Source: Dehalococcoidia bacterium
GTDB lineage: Bacteria > Chloroflexota > Dehalococcoidia > GIF9 > AB-539-J10
Reading direction: 5' to 3'
Assembly: GCA_030669525.1 (NCBI GenBank)
Contig: DAOVDO010000020.1
Coordinates: 1-10,501, forward strand
DNA: 10,501 bases
Each line of letters starts with the position of its first letter. The first letter of the stretch is position 1. The notes under the pieces were generated by a model, which was not told where the DNA came from, searched no databases, and worked only from the letters and a program-made list of their open reading frames with translations. A program made the position numbers and the translations under genes. Shown one piece after another: positions 1-5,730 of the stretch.

Positions 1-1
1 T

Positions 2-1768
2 CCCCGTGCCCTGCAATCAGCCATCAGCGCCGCCAAGAGCAGACTGGTCACTCCACAGGACTATGCCCAGATGATCAGCAGTTACTTCGAAGAGATAGTG
101 CAACGGGTATACCAGCGATACCAACAGTTGCTGGGTCAAAACGAGGCAGTAGATTTCGATGACCTGCTGATGAAAACGGTACAGTTATTCGATAGCCAAC
201 CCGAGATTCTAAGCAGATACCAATCACACTATGTTCATATACTGGTCGATGAATTCCAGGACACCAATGTTGCCCAGTATGCGCTGATAAAACAGTTAGC
301 CGGAAAATACCGCAACATCTGCGTCGTCGGCGACCCCGACCAGTCCATCTATTCCTGGCGATCCGCTGATTTACGCAATATTCTGAGTTTTGAGAAGGAT
401 TATCCTGATGCTAGATTGGTTCTCCTGCAACAAAACTATCGCTCCACCAAGACCATCCTGGAAGTGGCTTCTGATGTTATCTCGGCAAACATGCAGCGCA
501 AGCCAAAGGACCTGTGGACAGAAAATGAAGCTGGCTCCCCTGCAACTATTATAGAAAGCTATAACGAGGAAGAGGAAGCTCAATACGTGGTCAGAGAGAT
601 AGAGAAGCTGGTCAGCCAGGAGCAAATATCACTCAAAGACTGCGCCGTTATGTACCGTGTCAATGCTCAATCACGCGCCCTGGAGGAAGCCTTCATGCGC
701 TATGGTGTGCCTTATAAGCTTATCGGTGGTACCCGCTTTTACCAGAGACGAGAAGTCAAAGATATCATCGCTTATCTCAGGGTTATCCATAACCCTCACG
801 ATAATGTCAGCCTGGCTCGAATAATAAATATTCCTGGTAGGGGCATCGGACAACGCACCATGAGCCAGCTCCAAGCCCGGGCTAGAAGTGATAACGCTTC
901 TCTATACAATACCCTGGAGCAGGTGCTGGAGGAGAAAACCTTCACTCCACGCATAATCCAGGCTCTAACAGGGTTTGTCAATCTTATCAATGGGCTTACT
1001 GTTACCAGCCGCGAGTTAAACCTTGCTGAGCTAGTGGATGAGATACTGGAGCGCACAGGATACAGGGAATATCTACTGGAGAAAGAGAACGGGGAGGAAC
1101 GCCGGGATAACATAACTGAGCTCAGAAATGCTGCCAGAGAATACAGCGAGCTTAATCCTGAAGAGGCTTTAACCATTTTCCTGGAGAAGGTCAGTTTAGT
1201 GGCAGACATAGATAATCTGGATGAAAAAGATGATGCCGCAACTCTAATCACACTACACCAGGCTAAAGGCCTGGAGTTCCCGGTGGTCTTTATCGCCGGC
1301 ATGGAGGAAGGTGTTTTACCCCACAGGAAGTCCTTTAATGACCCATCCGAGATAGAGGAGGAGCGTCGTCTTTGCTACGTTGGGATAACCAGGGCAGGGA
1401 AACGGCTGTACCTGCTCCGCAGTTTCCGCCGTAACCTGTTCGGCAGTGGCTCAGCTAACCCGGCATCTCGCTTTATCCAGGATATTTCTCCACATCTGGT
1501 AACCACCAAAGGACTATGGGAGAAAGAGAATATTGTCTCCCTGGCTGGACACACTCCATCCCCAACCCATTCCAACGACATATCGGACCTGAAAGTAGGC
1601 GACCATGTTTTCCACAGCAAATTTGGCAACGGCATAGTTATGAATTGCCTGCCCGCCAAAGGGGATCAAATAGTAACCGTAGCCTTTGAGGAATCAGGAG
1701 CCAAGAAACTCCTGCTCAGCCTGGCGCATCTGGAGAAAATCGATAAAACTGACGATTTCCCCTCATAA
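2..1768 (+). CDS. pcrA: UvrD/PcrA-type superfamily 1A DNA helicase, 5' end missing
   Basis: ATP-dependent 3'-5' DNA helicase of repair and replication. The frame is open from base 2 with no start codon that fits the family, so the gene begins upstream; 588 residues are present. Visible in order, numbered from the window edge: the end of domain 1B; Walker B/motif II LVDEFQDTN (Asp83); motif III VVGDPDQSIYSWR; motif IV QQNYRST; the 2B region with YRVNAQSRALEEAF and GTRFYQRREVKD; motif V LHQAKGLEFPVVFIAGMEEG; motif VI EEERRLCYVGITRA. The C-terminal tail LKVGDHVFHSKFGNGIV matches the Tudor-like RNA polymerase-binding tail of PcrA. In PcrA the motif II Asp lies near residue 223, so roughly 140 residues are missing, including Walker A and motif Ia; the full protein would be about 730 residues, normal for the family. 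UvrD also works with MutL in mismatch repair, and mutL follows directly. Family is certain; PcrA versus UvrD naming is a matter of convention. Confidence 0.96.
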   Translation, partial: PRALQSAISAAKSRLVTPQDYAQMISSYFEEIVQRVYQRYQQLLGQNEAVDFDDLLMKTVQLFDSQPEILSRYQSHYVHILVDEFQDTNVAQYALIKQLAGKYRNICVVGDPDQSIYSWRSADLRNILSFEKDYPDARLVLLQQNYRSTKTILEVASDVISANMQRKPKDLWTENEAGSPATIIESYNEEEEAQYVVREIEKLVSQEQISLKDCAVMYRVNAQSRALEEAFMRYGVPYKLIGGTRFYQRREVKDIIAYLRVIHNPHDNVSLARIINIPGRGIGQRTMSQLQARARSDNASLYNTLEQVLEEKTFTPRIIQALTGFVNLINGLTVTSRELNLAELVDEILERTGYREYLLEKENGEERRDNITELRNAAREYSELNPEEALTIFLEKVSLVADIDNLDEKDDAATLITLHQAKGLEFPVVFIAGMEEGVLPHRKSFNDPSEIEEERRLCYVGITRAGKRLYLLRSFRRNLFGSGSANPASRFIQDISPHLVTTKGLWEKENIVSLAGHTPSPTHSNDISDLKVGDHVFHSKFGNGIVMNCLPAKGDQIVTVAFEESGAKKLLLSLAHLEKIDKTDDFPS

Positions 1769-1772
1769 ACTA

Positions 1773-1801
1773 TTGACAAAATACACGAAAACGTGTAAGC
1801 T
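1773..1801 (+). promoter_or_regulatory. putative sigma-70 promoter for mutL
   Basis: A perfect -35 box TTGACA (1773-1778) is followed after 17 nt by a weak -10 box TAAGCT (1796-1801, three of six consensus bases); TG at 1794-1795 lies just before it. Transcription would start at about 1808-1810, on or next to the mutL ATG at 1810. An alternative -10, TATCTA (1801-1806), has a poor spacing of 22 nt. The -35 match is strong, the -10 weak. Confidence 0.45.
1782..1797. repeat. inverted repeat between the mutL -35 and -10 boxes
   Basis: TACACG-AAAA-CGTGTA has perfect 6-bp arms around a 4-nt centre and occupies most of the spacer of the predicted mutL promoter, ending inside the -10 box. It could be an operator for a small dimeric repressor. 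No T-run follows, so it is unlikely to be a terminator for the helicase gene. Function is inferred from position only. Confidence 0.4.
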
Positions 1802-1809
1802 ATCTATAT

Positions 1810-3495
1810 ATGCCCATTAAAGTTTTAGCCCCGGATGTAATCTCCAAAATCGCCGCAGGCGAGGTAATTGAGAGGCCAGCCTCGGTGGTAAAGGAGCTGG
1901 TGGAGAACTCGCTGGATGCTGGAGCTACCCAGGTTGCTGTAGAGATTCAAGGCGGCGGAGTAAGGGCAATCAAGGTAACCGACAATGGAGCGGGTATCCC
2001 GGCCTCGGAGTTAGAGCTAGCCTTCCACCGGTATGCCACCAGCAAGCTTAACGACTCAGCCGACTTATTAAACATCTCCAGCCTTGGTTTTAGAGGCGAA
2101 GCCCTGCCCAGCATCGCCACTGTGGCTGAAGTGGAAATTTCCACCCAGACCCCCTCAGATGCTATTGGCAGCTATATGTACCTGAGAAAAGGTGACATAG
2201 TTCGCCAGGAGAGCCATGCCAGGCCTCCAGGTACCACCATAACTGTACACCGACTGTTTCGCTATTTTCCTGCCCGCCTCAAGTTCCTCAAATCAGTAAA
2301 TACCGAGAACTACCACATAGCTCACATATTAAGCCAGTACGCTTTAGCATTCCCCGAGGTCAAATTTACCCTGCTTCTTGATAAACACCTCAGTTTACAA
2401 ACTACAGGAAATGCTAACCTGCGTGATGTGATAAGCCAGATATATGGTTTGGAAACAGCCCGTGGAATGCTGGAGGTAAAATGGAAGGAGGTTTTTGGCG
2501 AAATTAATGGCCTGGTAAGCCCACCTTCTTTATCCCGCTCCAACCGCAGTCATCTCAGCTTCTTTATCAATCGGCGATGGATATACAGCCCTCTGTTAAT
2601 ACGGGCAACCGAACAAGCCTACCACGGCTTGCTCATGGACGGGAAACACCCTATAGCTATAATCAATATATCGCTGCCACCGGGTGAAATCGATGTCAAC
2701 GTTCACCCCACCAAGGCTCAAATAAAGTTCCACCATGAACAGGCTATTTTTGCCACCGTGCAGGAATCAGTTAAAAAAGCACTGACCACAGCGCCTATAG
2801 CTATATCAAGGGGCATTCCCCACCTACCCACTTCACAGCAAGAGGTAGGCTCACTGCACTTTCAAAGGCAAATGATAAAGGAAAAGGAACCAGCCTTCGT
2901 TGCCACCCTGAATCCTCCCAACCTGCCCATCTTGCGTGTAATGGGACAGCTATCCAACACCTATATTATCGCTGAAGGCCCAGAAGGACTTTACCTCATT
3001 GACCAGCACGCGGCACATGAACGCATACTCTACGATAGAATTCTGGCTCAGTGGTTAAAGCAGGAAGTTAAGGTTCAAGGACTACTTCAGCCGATAACTA
3101 TAGAACTCAGCCCCGGTGAAGAGCAGACCCTGGAAGCCAATAAAGAAATCTTGACTCAGTTTGGTTTTACCATTGAGCCCTTCGGCGATAGAAGTTATTT
3201 AATACGTGCCGTGCCAGCATCAATAGCACAGGCAAACGTAGTTGAGGCAGTGGGCATGCTGCTCGATAACCTCGCCAGTAAGGATAATTCCGCTCCGTGG
3301 GAAGAAAAGATAACGCAATCTCTTGCCTGTCATGGTGCCATCAGAGGAGGGCAGCAGCTAAGCAATGAGGAAATGAGAGAGTTAATATTGCAGTTGGAGC
3401 AGACTGCCCAGCCTCGCACCTGTCCTCACGGCAGGCCAACCATGATTCACCTTAGCTCATATCAACTGGAAAAAGAGTTTGGCAGAGTAAAATAG
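1810..3495 (+). CDS. mutL: DNA mismatch repair protein MutL (endonuclease type)
   Basis: MutL couples mismatch recognition by MutS to strand incision and removal. The N-terminal GHKL ATPase shows the family signature KIAAGEVIERPASVVKELVENS with catalytic Glu29 and Asn33, DNGAGI (Asp58 to Ile63), ATSKL and GFRGEALPSIA. The transducer domain has the conserved INRRWI and DVNVHPTKAQIKF. The C-terminal domain carries the metal-dependent endonuclease motif DQHAAHERILYD (398-409), a CHGAIRG segment (Cys507), CPHGRPT (538-544) and a terminal FGRVK, so this is a nicking MutL of the Bacillus/eukaryote kind, not the E. coli kind. The last acidic residue of the DQHA motif is Asp409 where the consensus has Glu. 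At 561 residues it is shorter than the usual 610-650, with the saving in the linker (about 330-370). The ATG at 1810 gives the canonical N-terminus but has no Shine-Dalgarno in front. Lies 41 nt behind the helicase gene. Confidence 0.97.
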   Translation: MPIKVLAPDVISKIAAGEVIERPASVVKELVENSLDAGATQVAVEIQGGGVRAIKVTDNGAGIPASELELAFHRYATSKLNDSADLLNISSLGFRGEALPSIATVAEVEISTQTPSDAIGSYMYLRKGDIVRQESHARPPGTTITVHRLFRYFPARLKFLKSVNTENYHIAHILSQYALAFPEVKFTLLLDKHLSLQTTGNANLRDVISQIYGLETARGMLEVKWKEVFGEINGLVSPPSLSRSNRSHLSFFINRRWIYSPLLIRATEQAYHGLLMDGKHPIAIINISLPPGEIDVNVHPTKAQIKFHHEQAIFATVQESVKKALTTAPIAISRGIPHLPTSQQEVGSLHFQRQMIKEKEPAFVATLNPPNLPILRVMGQLSNTYIIAEGPEGLYLIDQHAAHERILYDRILAQWLKQEVKVQGLLQPITIELSPGEEQTLEANKEILTQFGFTIEPFGDRSYLIRAVPASIAQANVVEAVGMLLDNLASKDNSAPWEEKITQSLACHGAIRGGQQLSNEEMRELILQLEQTAQPRTCPHGRPTMIHLSSYQLEKEFGRVK

Positions 3496-3511
3496 CCCCC
3501 TAGCGTGGGGC
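3487..3511 (-). terminator. weak stem-loop followed by T-rich stretch, reading leftward
   Basis: GCCCC (3495-3499) pairs with GGGGC (3507-3511) around a 7-nt loop, overlapping the last base of the mutL stop codon. Read on the minus strand the stem is followed by TATTTTA, a short T-rich stretch, so it could end transcription of the remnant at 3500-3748. On the plus strand no T-run follows. The stem is only 5 bp, so it may not be functional. Confidence 0.3.
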
Positions 3512-3748
3512 GCCATAGCCTTCCAGCAATACAATACCTCCCACTTCAGTTTTATGCCCTAAATTTTCGCCGGCTACTTTTAAAGCGACAGGAAACCCGA
3601 TTTTCATGGCTTCACTCGCTGCCGAATTTACATCGCAGACAATTACTTCACGAGTTACCGGAATGCCAAACCCCGAGAGAAACCGCTTTGAGTCATATTC
3701 ACTCAGAGCCGCCTGCCCCCTCGCCAGAGCTTCCGTGACTATATCCAT
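3500..3748 (-). pseudogene. N-terminal remnant of ADP-forming acyl-CoA (acetyl-CoA) ligase ATP-grasp subunit
   Basis: Encodes 82 residues beginning MDIVTEALARGQAALSEYDS. The pattern ALSEYxSKRFLxxFGIPVTRE, then AxxIGFPVALKVAGENLGHKTEVGGIVL, is the start of the ATP-grasp (succinyl-CoA-synthetase-like) domain of ADP-forming acyl-CoA ligases, which make ATP from acyl-CoA. That domain is normally about 220-240 residues and this one ends after about 76 recognisable ones, with an unrelated GYGAPR tail and a stop five bases from the mutL stop. The rest of the ATP-grasp fold is absent, so no catalysis is expected. The start is intact: GAGGAG (3758-3763 on the minus strand) stands 9 nt before the ATG. 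It looks like a deletion remnant whose 3' part was lost when mutL and this gene were brought tail to tail. A translated short peptide cannot be excluded. Confidence 0.75.
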
Positions 3749-3863
3749 ACCTGGTTTCTCCTCATTTTTAAAGCCTTACAAAATACCGGCTTAAAACATC
3801 TGGTATGCCACTATCGTATAAGTAAGCTTATCACAGTATAGTCAACCTTATCATGCAACCCCC

Positions 3864-3892
3864 TTGACAACTTGCGGATTAACTATTATATT
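3864..3892 (+). promoter_or_regulatory. sigma-70-like promoter P1 of the stressosome operon
   Basis: TTGACA (3864-3869), a 17-nt spacer and TATATT (3887-3892, five of six consensus bases) make a near-ideal housekeeping promoter. The predicted start at about 3899 gives a leader of about 145 nt before the RsbR gene, containing the direct repeats and the hairpin. It is the best promoter-like sequence I found in the window. Confidence 0.65.
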
Positions 3893-3933
3893 AAAATTAG
3901 ATATAGGGTATTAATGATAAATAAAGGATGTTA

Positions 3934-3963
3934 TTGACAAATATAGGACAATTATCGTATGCT
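3934..3963 (+). promoter_or_regulatory. second sigma-70-like promoter P2 of the stressosome operon
   Basis: TTGACA (3934-3939), an 18-nt spacer and TATGCT (3958-3963, four of six consensus bases). The predicted start is near 3970, 70 nt downstream of P1. The two ATTATCG repeats lie on either side of its -10 box, so P2 may be the regulated promoter of the pair. Prediction from sequence only. Confidence 0.5.
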
Positions 3964-3987
3964 ACATAATTATAGACAGAATTATCG
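3942..3987 (+). repeat. degenerate direct repeat flanking the P2 -10 box
   Basis: TATAGGACAATTATCG (3942-3957) recurs as TATAGACAGAATTATCG (3971-3987). The cores ATTATCG begin exactly 30 bp apart, close to three helical turns, so both copies face the same side of the DNA. One copy abuts the P2 -10 box and the other covers the predicted start. This arrangement fits a repressor or activator site, but no binding protein is known. Confidence 0.4.
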
Positions 3988-3988
3988 A

Positions 3989-4008
3989 CAGATTGGAAAA
4001 GCAATCTG
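3989..4008 (+). promoter_or_regulatory. perfect hairpin in the operon leader
   Basis: CAGATTG (3989-3995) and CAATCTG (4002-4008) form a perfect 7-bp stem around the loop GAAAAG. It lies in the 5' leader of transcripts from both predicted promoters, 22 nt before the AGGAGG of the first gene and directly after the second direct repeat. With no T-run behind it, it is not a typical terminator; it could stabilise the 5' end, influence translation, or act as a DNA operator. Confidence 0.45.
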
Positions 4009-4044
4009 GCTAAGAGTAGTACAAAATAAAAGGAGGACAGGGAA

Positions 4045-4878
4045 ATGGCTAAAGCAGATACACTTACAAGCGAGTTGATTAATTACTTTAAAGGGAAAAG
4101 GGGGGCTATCACAAAACGGTGGGTTGAGGCTATGCAAGCCAAGGGTCTGCTTGAAGGGCTGAGTGCTGATGAAGTAGAGGCAGAATCGTCTAGAATCTTT
4201 GACATGTGTGTGGGATGTTTTGAGAGTGGGGAGTTTGACGGTGCTCAGACCTATGCCAAGGCTATGGCTGAACAGGGTGTTCTGGCCGGGATGACTAGCG
4301 AGCAAATAACGATGGGCATTCTTGCCCTGAGGGATCTCTCTGGAAGGGCTATATTTGAGAATTATGGGAAGGACCCGGAAAAGTGGGTCAAAGTGCTAGA
4401 CTTTTATGAACTGGCAGCTAACACCATTCTCGGTATCGTATCCGAGGCTTTCCTGAAGGAGAGGGAGCGGGTTATCAGGCAGCAGCAAGAGGCGATGATG
4501 GAGCTTTCCACGCCAGTGTCAAAGGTCTGGGATAAGGTATTAGTTGTCCCGCTGATAGGTACTCTTGATAGTCCCAGGACACAACTACTGATGGAAACTC
4601 TCTTGCAGAGGATAGTAGATACCCAATCCCGGGTGGCCATCCTGGATATTTCAGGCATACCGGGTATAGATACCCTGGTAGCCAACCACCTGGTCAGGAC
4701 AGTAGCCGCCACTAGGCTCCTGGGGGCAGAGTGCATTGTTACCGGGGTCAGCTCCACAGTAGCCCAGACGCTGGTTCACCTTGGTGTTGACCTGTCACGC
4801 ATCATTACCCGCCCATCAATGTCTGATGGAATAGCTATGGCTTTTGAGATTTTAAATTTGAAGGTAGTGTCAAAATAA
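4045..4878 (+). CDS. rsbR: RsbR-family stressosome sensor/scaffold protein
   Basis: Large stressosome core subunit: a variable N-terminal sensor joined to a STAS domain that co-assembles with RsbS and captures RsbT. Residues 1 to about 150 are helical (TSELINYFKGKRGAITKRWVEAM onward) and resemble the RsbRD-type N-terminal domain rather than the haem-less globin fold of B. subtilis RsbRA. A linker QQQEAMMELSTPV precedes the STAS domain (about 165-277), which opens with WDKVLVVPLIGTLDS, typical of RsbR. In the STAS domain Thr210 (GIDTLVANHL) sits at the position of the RsbT-phosphorylated residue; Thr242 in VAQTLVHLGV is a candidate second site. No membrane segment is seen, so it is cytoplasmic. 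The ATG at 4045 has a perfect AGGAGG (4031-4036) 8 nt upstream. It is the first gene of the operon; the input signal cannot be read from the sequence. Confidence 0.92.
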   Translation: MAKADTLTSELINYFKGKRGAITKRWVEAMQAKGLLEGLSADEVEAESSRIFDMCVGCFESGEFDGAQTYAKAMAEQGVLAGMTSEQITMGILALRDLSGRAIFENYGKDPEKWVKVLDFYELAANTILGIVSEAFLKERERVIRQQQEAMMELSTPVSKVWDKVLVVPLIGTLDSPRTQLLMETLLQRIVDTQSRVAILDISGIPGIDTLVANHLVRTVAATRLLGAECIVTGVSSTVAQTLVHLGVDLSRIITRPSMSDGIAMAFEILNLKVVSK

Positions 4879-4908
4879 TTTAAACCGGCCTGGCACAAGG
4901 GAGTAAAC

Positions 4909-5316
4909 ATGGCAGAAATAACTATGATGAAAATTGGCTCCACCCTTATCGTTCCCATCCAGGTAGAGCTACACGACCGAGCCGCGGTTCATGTGCAGGA
5001 AGATATTATACAAAACATAGAGCAGACAGGAGTCAGGGGACTGCTGATTGATGTGTCAAAGCTCGCTGTAGTGGATAGCTTCCTGGGGCGACTCCTTGGT
5101 GATACCGCGGCTATGGCCAGTGTAATGGGTTGCCAGACTGTAGTAGTTGGTCTCCAGCCAGAAGTAGCCATAACCCTGATGGAACTGGGGATGCACCTTG
5201 AAGGTGTTTATACTGCCCTGAATGCTGAGACAGGACTGGAACTCTTAAAGCAAGTCAGTGGTGATAAACCTGGTGGGATTGAGCCGAGGCTTAGCGCTGG
5301 CGAGGAAGTAATTTAA
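4909..5316 (+). CDS. rsbS: RsbS stressosome STAS protein, RsbT antagonist
   Basis: A single STAS domain of 135 residues, the usual RsbS size, which co-assembles with RsbR and holds RsbT until phosphorylated. The signature LLIDVSKLAVVDSFLGRLLGDTAAMA carries Ser57, matching the RsbT target Ser59 of B. subtilis RsbS. The following VVVGLQPEVAITLMELGMHLEGVYTALNAE is also diagnostic of RsbS. The last 20 residues, GGIEPRLSAGEEVI included, form a short extension of unknown role. AAGGGAG stands just before the ATG at 4909. The gene lies 30 nt after rsbR and only 4 nt before rsbT, so the three are surely co-transcribed and rsbS/rsbT probably coupled in translation. Confidence 0.96.
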   Translation: MAEITMMKIGSTLIVPIQVELHDRAAVHVQEDIIQNIEQTGVRGLLIDVSKLAVVDSFLGRLLGDTAAMASVMGCQTVVVGLQPEVAITLMELGMHLEGVYTALNAETGLELLKQVSGDKPGGIEPRLSAGEEVI

Positions 5317-5320
5317 CCAA

Positions 5321-5722
5321 ATGGAAGCTAAATCAATAACATCCATTGAAATTGCCTCGTCGGAAGGGATAATAGCCGCCAGGCAGAAGGTCAGGGAGAT
5401 AGCTAGCAGCATGGGTCTTAGCGTTGTTGACCAGACACGCATCGCTACTGCCGTCTCGGAACTGGCCAGAAACATTTACCAGTTCGCCGGCAAGGGTATG
5501 GTTACCTTCTTTAGCCTGGAGGGAGACCGCAAGGGGATACAGATTGTGTGTGAAGATGATGGCCCGGGCATAGCTGATATTGAGCTGGCGATGACCGATG
5601 GTTATAGCACAGGTAAATCACTGGGGTTAGGGCTACCTGGGGCCAGGAGATTAATGGACGAGTTTCAGATTGAATCTGAACCTGGTAAAGGAACCAGGGT
5701 TATTATTACCAAGTGGCTGTAG
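5321..5722 (+). CDS. rsbT: RsbT switch serine/threonine kinase
   Basis: GHKL-fold protein kinase that phosphorylates RsbR and RsbS and is then released to activate a partner with an RsbU-type N-terminal domain. The 133 residues match the family size. The N-box SELARNIYQFAGKG gives Glu47 and Asn51; the G1 box is DDGPGI, with Asp79 at the place of B. subtilis Asp78; the G2 box is GLGLPGARRLMDEF. All ATP-binding motifs are intact, so it should be active. Only GAGGAAG, 12 nt from the ATG and inside the end of rsbS, serves as a possible ribosome binding site, which together with the 4-nt gap suggests translational coupling to rsbS. It has a paralogue in the next gene. Confidence 0.95.
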   Translation: MEAKSITSIEIASSEGIIAARQKVREIASSMGLSVVDQTRIATAVSELARNIYQFAGKGMVTFFSLEGDRKGIQIVCEDDGPGIADIELAMTDGYSTGKSLGLGLPGARRLMDEFQIESEPGKGTRVIITKWL

Positions 5723-5730
5723 GTGTCAAT

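Larger units (their letters stand above)
3749..4044. other. gene-free, AT-rich divergent intergenic region
   Basis: This 296-nt gap separates the minus-strand remnant from the stressosome operon. No convincing coding frame or tRNA is seen. Rightward it holds two tandem promoters, a degenerate direct repeat and a hairpin, listed separately. Leftward a weak promoter may exist: TTGACT (minus strand, 3840-3845) and TATACG (3815-3820) with a long 19-nt spacer. Between them lies a small inverted repeat ATAAG-TAAG-CTTAT (3818-3831), whose inner TAAGCTTA is a perfect palindrome. Confidence 0.6.

Noticed and set aside
796..1302. 168-codon open frame on the minus strand
   Set aside because: It lies wholly inside the helicase gene, whose motifs are unmistakable, and its translation is serine/arginine-rich with no family pattern; an antisense shadow.
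3505..3738. 77-codon plus-strand frame after mutL
   Set aside because: It is antisense to the acyl-CoA ligase remnant, whose protein sequence is recognisable; the plus-strand translation matches nothing and has no ribosome binding site.
3989..4008. CAGATTG/CAATCTG hairpin as a rho-independent terminator
   Set aside because: No T-run follows on the plus strand, and it lies downstream of the predicted promoters and upstream of the first gene.
4404..4757. 117-codon minus-strand frame
   Set aside because: Antisense to rsbR, across its STAS domain; no recognisable protein and no start signal.
5713..5730. GTG at 5713 as start of the kinase-phosphatase fusion
   Set aside because: The six extra residues do not match RsbT-like N-termini, and the ATG at 5731 has AGGTG at a fitting distance.
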